A stretch of DNA of 64,000 nt from assembly GCF_024139115.2 (NCBI RefSeq), contig NC_085141.1:41723065-41787064 (forward strand), in the 5' to 3' direction. The stretch comes from Armigeres subalbatus. Its lineage: Eukaryota; Arthropoda; Insecta; Diptera; Culicidae. The notes beneath the pieces are model-generated. The model had not been told where the DNA came from. It ran no database searches and saw only the letters and a program-made list of their open reading frames with translations. A program made the translations under genes and the position numbers. Shown here one piece after another: positions 11,080 to 21,957 of this stretch. The first letter of the stretch is position 1. Every line of letters starts with the position of its first letter.

Positions 11080-11930
11080 TTTCAGAATTCGGGAATTATA
11101 ATAATTGAAGATTTTTCAATATTTTTTTAAAGAATCCTTAAGAAATCCTTTTAATACGTAAATTGTTTTAGGAACACCTTCTTAGGTCCTTCCGAAATTC
11201 CTTTGTATTTTTTTTCAGGAATCAATCGGAAGTTACTTAGAGAAATCTCTTGGAAATTTCATTTGGAATTTCTTTTAAATTTATGTTAGAAACCTTTCCG
11301 ATTTTTTTTTATTGTTTCCTATTTCATTCTTCAATAAATTTTCGGAAAAAAAGGAAAGAATTTTGTGCCTATGGATTTTCCGAAGGAAGCCCTGGACGAA
11401 TATCAAAAGAAATTCCTAACATAATTTTCCAAATTGTTTTCCAAAATTATTTGAGTGAATTCCTGAATGAATTTCTGAAGGATTGCCTAAAACATATTAC
11501 GACGAAATTCCTAAATCAATTACCGTAATTAAAGGAAGGAATTTCTGAATGATTTTCCTTAGAGGTTTTTGAAGGAATTTTCGGATGAATTTCCCAACGA
11601 GTTTCTTAAAGAATTTCTGAAGAAATTACCATTCTGTACTCCTTTTTTTTAACTGAAATGTGAATTGATGGTAATAATGAAATTTATCTCCCTTAAGTGT
11701 TATTATGATTTATTATTTATAATGTACGAGAAAGGAACCATCACCGCTAGGGGGATGAATATGAGTTTTGCATTAGAATTTTCTCCGAATTTCGATGGAT
11801 GTGCGAAGAAAATTATTCTGAATTTCCAAAGGACTTTATTTTGAGTTTTCACGAGAAATTTTGAACAATATTTTCCATAGGAATTCAAAAGAACTAAACA
11901 TAAAATATCAGAAGAAGATCATGTGGAGTT
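11080..11930. repeat. Degenerate GGAATTTCC-type repeat with an embedded element end
   Basis: Same diverged unit type as 9985-10625 (GAATTTCTGAA, GGAATTTT, TTCCTAAA). Embedded at about 11695-11765, on the minus strand, is the motif CCTAGCGGTGATGG followed by CCTTTCTCGTACATTATAA, which is shared with 31640-31712. Confidence 0.5.
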
Positions 11931-12829
11931 TAAAAAAAAAGCGTGAGCTATGGCGTGACAGATTTGAAACAGCGGTGCGCCGATGCAAAAATGTCGACGA
12001 GTCCAAATCGAAGCTTCCTCTCGCAGTCTACCTAATTGCGATCTCATCATCTGTTCGTCTGATCCGGGCCAATGTTTTATCTTTAATGTCAATTCGTGAA
12101 GCTGGCGCAATAAAACTTTAGTGCGGCGAAGCCTCCAGCAAAAATTAGTCCAAACATTCCAATTAGATACACTTTGCTCGCCGAGTTAGTATGCAAGGGT
12201 ACCTACTTGCCCACTCGGAGACGCTTCGTGATGATTCCGTTTCATGAGCGCGAACTTGGTTCTGCTTTTCTCTGATGCTCACAGTCGTGTCGGCGGATCA
12301 TAGCCGGGCGCCCTCGCGTTGATACCAGGAGCACCAGCCACCTGAGGTGTGGGACTTGAAAGAGAAACTGTCTAATTGGGCGCGTGTGGTACTAAAGTTC
12401 AAACTAATTAACTCCGAATTTCTCGGAAGAAACGAAATCGAATCACACAGCTTCGAGGGAGATGTGCATTGGAACTTGACCTAATTTTTGTTTATTTATT
12501 TCTAACATGCTTGCGATAAGTAACAACGCCAACGTAAAGGTTTCGATTTAAGGAGATTTTTTTTCTATTGCTTTGCCTTCAGCTTTTTCTGTATTTGACG
12601 GTCGGTGATACTTGACATTCGATTTGTTACAACGTTTGTGCATAGTTTCCATTAACTTACTGAATCAAAGATAAATGTGTTTAAAACATCAATAACGTAC
12701 AAGATTTTGACACTGAGACACAGAAGCTAAAATAAATTAGCAATTGATATTTGAAATGTGTGTTATCAGAGATCAATATCTACTGCTAATAGTCCTATCA
12801 AAATTATCGGAGTACATCGTTCACATCAC
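11931..12829. other. Unassigned sequence
   Basis: No tandem repeat, RNA or coding signature is recognised. ORFs are short and without recognisable motifs. Confidence 0.3.
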
Positions 12830-15400
12830 TCGCCGCAGTGCATCCATTTAGCTTTTTGTGCATAATTCTTGGGTCATCAGCTCTTCGACGGAGCTCTCAA
12901 CAGCCTTTTCTCGGTCCGATCCCAAAAGGACGTAGAAAAACACTCAACGACGACGTCGCAGCCGCAAAGAAGCCCAACCGAAATCAGCGCCCGAAAAATC
13001 TTGACAGTAATTACCACTAAACATTCCATTTTTATTCTCCCATGTCACGATTAATCGCAAGATCAAGCCGAAAGCCTGCACTCTCCGCTGAAACTGCACC
13101 ACCATCGGCCGGACGCGGGATAAAATGAAAAATTCATTAACCAAATTTTTGGTGGCACGGAAGAGAGCGCAAATCAAAACAAAAGCGCATTATCACTCTT
13201 CGACCTGCCCCTTGGACGGTCGGCCACTCGGTAAGCCGGCCGATGGGCTTTTAAGACGGTCCAGTGCCGCTGCCGCCGGTGCATCACCGAGCGAAGAAAT
13301 TTTGTTTCAATGTAAAACACCTCTAAATGCAAATAACGTGTTGCTGCCACTCAACCCGCGGGCCCGCGAGAACCAAGTGCACAGCCATCAGACGTGCACT
13401 CCGGCACTTCAGTTCTCGGTTGGCATGCATCGTTATGATCCCAACATTCCTCTTAACGGCCGTTGTGTCAATGCAGTTGCGACGCGCCAGCAGGGACGGT
13501 ATGGAAGGTTGATGCGCGACTCCGCCGCTGGAGAAATGTCGAAAATGATCTCGGCTAAGTACCTGCATGTGTATCGCGAGATGTTTATGTGGGAGAATTT
13601 TAATTGGGCATGAAAATCGAAGCAGGCGCAGGCTGCCGCAGCCTCTGGTAGACAGACGAGCTTTGAGACACACGGACGACCGACATAGACCGCGCGGGAT
13701 AAGAATCGAGGCATGCCACGGGATCGACTGACGTTGAATGCGTGGGTCGAGAGCACTCTCTTTCTCTGTCATCCGCAGCACACCCCTGCCCGAGGGCGCG
13801 ATGTAATCCGAAGCATACTCCAAATATGGATAAAGCCTGGGTGTGATTTCTTCGTCAGGCTTCGGTTTTGTTTTGGACGGTAATTTATTGACAAAATAAA
13901 TCCGCGTAAATGATATTTCAATTTGGAAGTCGTCGATTCAGTTTTGCGATAGCAATATGTAACTGAAAAGCAGTTGTCGATGTTTGAATAAGCCGATGAA
14001 AGTAGGGTTGCACCCCTGTGGGATGCAGCAACACTTTACAGTGAATGTTAAATGATAATCGAGAGAAATTTTATTAAAAAAATATCTTCACTGTTGACAA
14101 AACATTTATAGAAAATTCCCAACTCAAAATCGATGTTTGTCCCATTTGCCAGGCGACACGATCATCATTAACCGTTTGGCATCCAACCGGCTACCAAACA
14201 CGGCGCGAAAACGGGAATTTCTGCATCTATGCCAGGATTATCTCGCGAACCAAAACCTGTTTGTCTAGCTTCTGGAAGAAAGCATCGATCCGAGAAGCAC
14301 GGACCGCGCGCGCTCGCTGCACTGTTGGGTTTGGGTGGGTGGATCATTCGCGTGACTCGTGCGCTTAATGGGGTTAACACGATTCCAGGGTGCCTTGCCT
14401 TCGTTCGATCGTTCAGCGATTCCCGAAATCAGCATTCGCGACACTGTCCGCTACCCAATCAATAACACCCGTGGTTGGACAAATTTGACTCCCCACTGAC
14501 TGGCCCGATATCGTGGCAATCTGGTCAAGCTGGTAGCTTATTTGCTTCGCGATAGCGAAAAGCAAAACAGCGATCCGATTTTCTTTCTCTGTCGACAGCC
14601 CGCGTTCGATCTTTCGAATGACGATTCCGACCGGCAAAGGCGGCGCTTGACAAGACGGTTCATTTTTCATCCTGTCACAGGATCAAAGCAACCGGTGTCG
14701 TTGACGAAGAGTGGCTACTTGGATGAACGGATGTTTTTACCACCGGGATTGTGAGAACATCATTTGTCATCGAATTGCCCGAATCAGACTGAAAAGCCCC
14801 GAAAATCCTTTTGATGGACCTCTGTGCCGTGCCGACGACATCGACATTGATACGAAAGTGCACTTGCACCCGATTCCGTCCGACAATGGAGCGGACCACG
14901 GCTTAATTAAGATACAACATTTGAAAACGAATGTATAAAGAGATGGCGGGCGGCTTTCCGGTTGTTAATTAATCGGATTTTGTCCGGTCGTCAGGCAGGG
15001 CTGCAAGCGCGGCTTGCGAGCTGCGATCGCTTTTGCGATCGGTCCCCAGCACTCGTCGCCGTCGTCATTCGGGCTGTCAACCGATCGATGTAATCAACGA
15101 GTCTCCGAAAGCGAAATCAAAATAATAATGAGGAGCGGAAATCTCATTATCGCGTGGTTCGGACGGCAAAGTGAATCGTAATCGCGTTTGCGTGCGGGCA
15201 GAATTAATTTTCTGCAATCAGGGTCGGGACTTTTGTTGTTGCGCTGGGGCTCGTATATTGGATTTTTGACGAGCTTCGTGCAGTATAATTTTCAATCAAT
15301 GTTTAGAGATCCGTTTTGCGATGAAAAATCGACCCAATTTTAGTAGCGTGGGAGATACATCTAGATCGAACTCCACTAGAGATGTGTAAACCGTCCCATG
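12830..15400. other. Probably single-copy DNA, no gene identified
   Basis: GC and CpG content are visibly higher than in the surrounding repeats, and no repeated units are seen. A few 60-170 residue ORFs overlap on both strands (13125-13613 plus, 13323-13823 minus) without recognisable motifs or a consistent coding pattern. I read it as intergenic or intronic host sequence, possibly with regulatory content. That is inference only. Confidence 0.35.
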
Positions 15401-15439
15401 GGTACAAATTTGTAAGAGTTCAAATTTCTAATTAACAAA

Positions 15440-15765
15440 ATTTGGGGATGCAAAATAATTTATTATAGAAATTTTTGAAAATTATACCATTCAGGATTCT
15501 GAAGAATTACCGGAAGAGTCCCAAAAGTATTATTCAAAGAAATTTCGAAAATATTCCCGAAATTTAGAAAATGTTCTCCAAAACGAAGCTCGAAAGAAAT
15601 TTCCGTGAAAATTCGAAAAAAAATTCCGAGGAAATCTGAAACCAATAACTCCAGAAAATTAAAATAATTTGCGAAAAATGAAACGAACTTTCCATTGAAA
15701 TTCGAAAGTATTTTCCGTGAACACTTCAAATATAATGACAATTTCTTCCAAAAAAAATCAAAATC
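15440..15765. repeat. Degenerate GGAATTTCC-type repeat
   Basis: Units such as GAAATTTCGAAAATATTCCC and AAATTCGAAAAAAAATTCC recur in diverged form. Same style as 9985-10625. Confidence 0.45.
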
Positions 15766-15837
15766 CAAAATTAAGTGCTGTTAATCTTCATTACTAATAA
15801 GATTTAAGAACAATCTAATAAAGATAAGAAACTCCAT

Positions 15838-18815
15838 GCTAATCCAAATTCCATCCAAATTAGATCTAATGCAAATTCAATCCAAATCTAATTCAAGTCC
15901 AATCTAAATCCAATCCGAATCCAATTCAAATCCAATTCAAATTCAATCAGAATTCAATCAGAATCCAATCCAAATCCAATCCAAATCCAATCCAAATCCA
16001 ATCCAAATCCAATCCAAATCCAATCCAAATCCAAATCCAAATCCAAATCCAAATCCAAATCCAATCCAAATCCAATCCAAATCCAATCCAAATCCAATCC
16101 AAATCCAATCCAAATCCAATCCAAATCCAATCCAAATCCAATCCAAATTCAATCCAAATCCAATCCGAATCCAATACAAATCCAATCCAAATCCAATCCA
16201 AATCCAATCCAAATCCAATCCAAACCAATCAAATCAATCCAAACCAATCCAAACCAATCCAAACCAATCCAAACCAATCAAATCAATCCAAACCAATCAA
16301 ATCAATCAAACCAATCCAAACCAATCCAAACCAATCCAAACCAATCCAAACCAACCAAACCAATCCAAACCAATCCAAACCAATCCAAACCAATCCAATC
16401 CAAACCCAATCCAATCCAAACCAATCTAAACCAATCCAAACCGATCCAAATCCAATCCAAACGCAATCCAAACCCAAACCAATCTAAATTCAATCCAAAC
16501 CAATCCAAACCAATCCAAACCAATCCAAACCAATCCAAACCAACCAAACCAACCAAACCAATCCAAACCAATCCAAACCAATCCAAACCAATCCAAACCA
16601 ATCCAAATCAATCCAAACCAATCCAACCAACCCAAACCAATCCAAATCCTATCCAAACCATTCCAAACCAATCAAAATCCAATCCAAACCAATCCAAACC
16701 AATCCAAACCAATCCAAACCAATCCAAACCAATCCAAATCAACCAAACCAATCCAAACCAATCCAAACCAAACCAATCCAAACCAATCCAAACCAATCCA
16801 AACCAATCCAAATACAATCCAAACCAATCCAAACCAATCCAAACCAATCCAATCCAAACCAATCCAAACCAATCCAAACCAATCCAATCCAAACCAATTC
16901 AAACCAACCGAATTCAATCCAAACCAATCAAATCCATTCCAAACCAATCCGAACCAACACAAACCAATCCAAACCAATCCAAACCAATCCAAACCAATCC
17001 AAACCAATCCAAACCAATCCAAACCAATCCAAACCAATCCAAACCAATCCAATCAAACCCAATCCAATCCAAACCAATCCAAACCAATCAAAACCGATCC
17101 AAACCAATCCAAATGCAATCCAAACCCAAACCAATCTAAATTCAATCCAAACCAATCAAACCAATCCAAACCAATCCAAACCAATCCAAACCAATCCAAA
17201 CCAATCCAAACCAATCCAAACCAATCCAAACCAATCCAAACCAATCAAACCAATCCAAATCCCATCCAAACCAATCCAAACCAATCCAAACCAATCCAAA
17301 CCAATCCAAACCAATCCAAACCAACCCAAACCAACCAAACCAATCCAAACCAATCCAAACCAATCCAAACCAATCAAATCCAATCCAAACCAATCCAAAC
17401 CAATCAAACCAATCCAAACCAATCCAAACCAATCAAATCTAATCCAAACCAATCAAATCCAATCCAAACCAATCCAAACCAATCAAATCCAATCAAACCA
17501 ATCCAAACCAATCAAACCAATCCAACCAAACCAATCCAAACCAATCCAAACCAATCCAAACCAATCCAAACCAATCCAAACCAATCCAAACCAATCCAAA
17601 CCAATCCAAATCAAACCAAACCAATCCAAACCAATCCAAACCAATCCAAACCAATCCAAACCAATCCAAACCAATCCAAACCAACCAAACCAACCAAACC
17701 AATCCAAACCAACCAAACCAATCCAAACCAATCCAAACCAATCCAAACCAATCAAACCAATCCAAACCAATCCAAACCAATCCAAATCTAATCCAATCCA
17801 AACCAATCCAAACCAACCAATCCAAACCAACCAAACCAATCCAAACCAATCCAAACCAATCCAAATCCAAATCCAAATCCAATCCAAATCCAATCCAAAT
17901 CCAATCCAAATCAAATCCAATCCAAATCCAATCCAAATCCAAATCCAATCCAAATCCAATCCAAATCCAATCCAATCCAAATCCAATCCAAATCCAATCC
18001 AAATCCAATCCAAATCCAATCCAATCCAAATCCAATCCGAATTCAATCCAAATCCAATCCAAATCCATTCCAAATCCAATCCGAATCCAATACAAATCCA
18101 ATCCAAATCCAATCCAAATCCAATCCAAATCCAATCCAATCCAAATCCAATCCGAATTCAATCCAAATCCAATCCAAATCCATTCCAAATCCAATCCAAA
18201 TCCAATCCAAATCCATCAAACCAATCCAAACCAATCCAAACCAATCCAAACCAATCCAAATCAACCAACCAAACCAATCAAACCAATCCAAACCAACCAA
18301 ACCAATCCAAACCAATCCAAACCAACCAAACCAATCCAAACCAATCCAAACCAATCCAAACCAATCCAAACCAATCAAAATCAATCCAAACCAATCCAAA
18401 TCTAATCCAATCCAAACCAATCCAAACCAATCCAAACCAACCAATCAAAACCAACCCAAACCAATCAAACCAATCCAAACCAATCAAACCAATCCAACCA
18501 ACCAAATCAATCCAAATCAATCCAAACCAATCAAACCAATCCAAATCCAATCCAATCCAAATCCAATCCAAATCCAATCCAAATCCAATCCAAATCCAAT
18601 CCAATCCAAATCCAATCCGAATTCAATCCAAATCCAATCCAAATCCATTCCAAATCCAATCCGAATCCAATACAAATCCAATCCAAATCCAATCAAAATC
18701 CCAACCCAATCCAAATTCAAATCTAAATCCAATTCCAATCAAAATCCAATCCAATACAAATCCAATACAAAGCCAATCCAAATCCATTCCAAATCCAATC
18801 CAAATTCGTACATTT
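15838..18815. repeat. AATCCAATCCA / CCAATCCAAA satellite, ~3 kb
   Basis: Blocks of an 11-bp unit (AATCCAATCCA; about 15940-16220, 17865-18210, 18540-18810) alternate with blocks of a 10-bp unit (CCAATCCAAA; about 16222-17860, 18215-18535). Some 6-bp AAATCC runs occur near 16025-16062. Longer segments recur: a variant cluster with CCCAAACCAATCTAAATTCA near 16465 and again near 17124, and one with CCATTCCAAATCCAATCCGA near 18065 and 18645. This shows higher-order duplication. The edges decay (15790-15940, 18700-18815). The long minus-strand ORFs reading WIGLDWFGLV are by-products of a stop-free repeat. Confidence 0.95.
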
Positions 18816-19210
18816 AATCCAACTTTTAATTTCGCGTAATCCTAGTACACCATCAACTAGTAATGCTAGCCAATAACTCCAAACTATTCTTACGCATAAT
18901 AAATTCGAACTTCCCAATAGCTTTGTAAAATCCGACAACCTTATTAATTTTTCATATTCCAAGATATCTGCTCCAACAGGTAATCCCGCTATGACTACTA
19001 AGTCAGTACATTCCAAGATAAAATTCTAGGTAAATATATTTGGCTTTCCGAACAGTTTCGAACAGTACAGCATTGAATATTTCTCCAGTTCTCTCAGCTT
19101 TCGTTATATCATAGCTCAACTAGTAGTCTCATGTACACCAAGCGGCTTCATGAAATCTAAATTTGTTTTAATCAAAATCAATGCTCGCACTTTGAAATTT
19201 TGAAATTTTC
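18816..19210. other. Unassigned AT-rich sequence
   Basis: Nothing is recognised beyond faint AATCC-like traces continuing from the array. Confidence 0.3.
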
Positions 19211-19214
19211 TAGA

Positions 19215-19612
19215 TCGTAAACCATTTTCCATTGGTCTTCCATTCGCAGCTTGTAGTTTCACAAACTACAATACATTTTTTTTTCGGCCACCTTCCAGAC
19301 ACGCCTTATAGTTTTCTAAACCACAAACCATTTTCACCGATCTTCCAGACGCGCATTGTAATTCTGCAACCCGCGAACCAATTTCTTACGGTCTTCCAGG
19401 CGAGGCTTTGATGTTCTTCAAACCACAAACCATTTTCCAGCGGTTTTCCAGACGCGCCACCACAAACCATTTTCCGACGGTCTTCGAAACGCGTCTTGTG
19501 ATTTAGCAAACCACAAACCATTTTCGACGGTCTTCGAGACACGTGTTGTGATTTTGCAAACCACAAACCATTTTCCGACGATCTTCCAGACGCGTGTTGG
19601 GATTTTGCAAAC
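19215..19612. repeat. 51-bp tandem repeat, ~7 copies
   Basis: The landmark CCACAAACCATTTT starts at 19321, 19423, 19460, 19511 and 19561, with weaker copies near 19212 and 19372. The unit is 50-51 bp and includes GACGGTCTTCCAGACGCG and TGTGATTTTGCAAA; one unit (19423-19459) is shortened. The minus-strand ORF over it (19306-19632) simply reads the repeat. Confidence 0.85.
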
Positions 19613-19979
19613 TGAAATATATCACTCGTCACAATTTAACCACTTGAATTCAACTCAGCTCATAAAATCAGCGAGAGGATCCAAAAAATAGACTGACAGG
19701 ATCGCCAAAATGTGGGGCCCTAAATGGCCGGAACGTAGTTATAACAGCGACTTTCCATGGATGCGTGTGCACGCCGCGGAGGTCTGACTAGAAGAGGTAA
19801 AGTCATGGCTTGCTACTCGCCGATTGTGAAACTTTCAACACACGCTGAAGGCATTTTACTCAAATCCCACACCCACGGTAGTTATTAATATCACGTTTGT
19901 TGCCCTTCTTGGGAATCAGAAACATGTTCGCAGTTTTTCAACTAGCAGGAAAAATACCACTGTTGATAGATGATTGGAA
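19613..19979. other. Unassigned flank of RTE copy 2
   Basis: Contains AGAGGTAAAGTCATGGCTTG near 19793, which is closely matched near 31512 (AGAGGCAAAGTCATGGCCTG). That hints at another dispersed repeat. No gene is recognised. The 5' limit of RTE copy 2 may lie inside this stretch. Confidence 0.35.
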
Positions 19980-21957
19980 GATAAGAAGTATCGGGGTCAC
20001 CAAAACGTCCAAATGTCTTTCCCGAAAAACCGAGCGAAATCCGTCGGCTACCGGAGACAAGCTACATTGCCGAGAAGAAGCGCTGATAACCATCGTTACA
20101 ACAATATCGATCGCGCCAAGAGTTTGGTTGACTGTCGGAGCAGTGTTCATAGTGCTCAATAAGCCGCCTTTAAAAACAACTATTACGAACGACATAGAAG
20201 ATAATACGACTCGATACAATCGGCAACAACCTAGGCGACGAATAAAGGATCACGGTTGGAAGCTTGGAACATGGAACTGCAAGTCGCTAGGCTTCGCAGT
20301 TTGCGACAGGATAATCTACGATGAATTACATCCCCGCAACTTCGATGTCGTAGCGCTGCAGGAAATCTGCTGGACAGGACAGAAAGTGTGGAAAATCGGG
20401 CATCGAGCGGCTACCTTCTACCAAAGCTGTGGCACCACCAACGAGCTGGGAACCGGCTTCATAGTGCTGGGTAAGATGCGCCAACGCGTGATTGGGTGGT
20501 AGCCAATCAACGCAAGGATGTGCAAGCTGAGGATAAAAGGCCGTTTCTTCAACTATAGCATCATCAACGTGCACTGCCCACACGAAGGGAGATCCGACGA
20601 CGAGAAAGAAGCATTCTATGCGCAGCTGGAGCAGACATACGATGGATGCCCACTGCGGGACGTCAAAATCGTCATCGGTGACATGAACGCTCAGGTAGGA
20701 AGGGAGGAAATGTATAGACCGGTCATCGGACCGGATAGTCTGCATACCGTATCGAACGACAACGGCCAACGATGCATAAACTTTGCAGCCTCCCGCGGAA
20801 TGGTAGTCCGAAGCACTTTCTTCCCCCGCAAGAATATCCACAAGGCCACATGGAAATCACCTAATCAAGTAACGGGAAACAAAATCGACCACGTTCTAAT
20901 CGACGGCAAATTCTTCTCCGACATTACGAACGTACGCACTTACCGCAGTGCGAATATTGAATCCGACCTCTACCTCGTTGCAGTATGTCTGCGCTCAAAA
21001 CTCTCGACGGTGATCAACACGCGTCGGAGTCGTCCGCCGCGGCTAAACATTGGGCGTCTGCAAGACGGTAGACTAGCCCAAGACTACATGCAGCAGCTGG
21101 AAGTGGCACTCCCAACGGAAGAGCAGCTAGGCGCAGCATCTCTTGAAGATGGCTGGAGAGATATTCGATCCGCCATTGGAAGCACCGCAACCGCTGCACT
21201 AGACACGGTGGCTCCGGATCAGAGAAACATGTGAGCAGTTAGTTGAAGAGACTAATGCAGCATGGGCGAGATTGCTGCAATGTAAGCCACCCACCACGAG
21301 TTTCTATCGGTGGTGACGAAATCGAGGTGGTTGAAGAATTCGTATACCTGGGCTCACTGGTGACCTCCGATAACGATACCAGCAGAGAAATTCAGAGGCG
21401 CATAGTGGCTGGAAATCGTACGTACTTTGGACTCCGTAAGACGCTCCGATCGAATAGAGTTCGCCGCCGTACCAAACTGACTATCTACAAAACGCTTATA
21501 AGACCGGTAGTTCTCTACGGACACGAGACCTGGTCGATACTCGTGGAGGACCAACGCGTACTGGGAGTTTTTGAAAGGAAAGTGTTGCGTACCATCTATG
21601 GTGGGGTGCAGATGGCGGACGGTACGTGGAGGAGGCGAATGAACCACGAGTTGCATCAGCTGTTGGGAGAACCATCCATCGTTCACACCGCGAAAATCTG
21701 AAAACTGCGGTGGGCCGGGCACGTTGCCAGAATGTCGGACAGTAATCCGGTGAAAATGGTTCTCGACAACGATCCGACGGGAATAAGAAGGCGAGGTGCA
21801 CAGCGGGCAAGGTGGATCGATCAGGTGGAGGACGATTTGCGGACCCTCGCAGACTGCGTGGTTGGCGAAGTGCAGCCATGAACCGAGCTGAATGGAGAAG
21901 ACTTTTATGTGCAGCACAGGCCACTCCGGCCTTAGTCTGATAATAAATAAATAAATG
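19980..21957 (+). pseudogene. RTE-clade non-LTR retrotransposon, internally deleted (copy 2)
   Basis: Same family as 3504-5900 but keeps the endonuclease start: LGTWNCKSL near 20270, VVALQE near 20350 and GDMNAQVG near 20682. The frame runs 19897-20502 and 20518-21234, with one in-frame TAG at 20500-20502. At 20968-20970 the endonuclease SDH motif reads SDL (CTC for CAC in copy 1), which removes a catalytic histidine. About 16 bases are missing near 21228. After 21281 some 1.2 kb is absent: TTGCTGCAA of copy 1 position ~4012 is joined to copy 1 position ~5219, with CAA at both ends, which deletes nearly the whole reverse transcriptase. The C-terminal region follows (21282-21700), with a TGA at 21699-21701 and a later 1-bp loss. 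The 3' end is TAATAAATAAATAAAT. The 5' limit is uncertain. Confidence 0.82.

Noticed and set aside
13125..13823. 162- and 166-residue ORFs on opposite strands
   Set aside because: They overlap antisense in GC-rich DNA with few stops; no recognisable motif, no splice context.
15947..18604. Minus-strand ORFs rich in WIGLDWFGLV
   Set aside because: Translation of the 10/11-bp satellite; looks membrane-like only by composition.
19215..19612. Possible CRISPR-like spacing
   Set aside because: The whole 51-bp unit repeats; there are no unique spacers.
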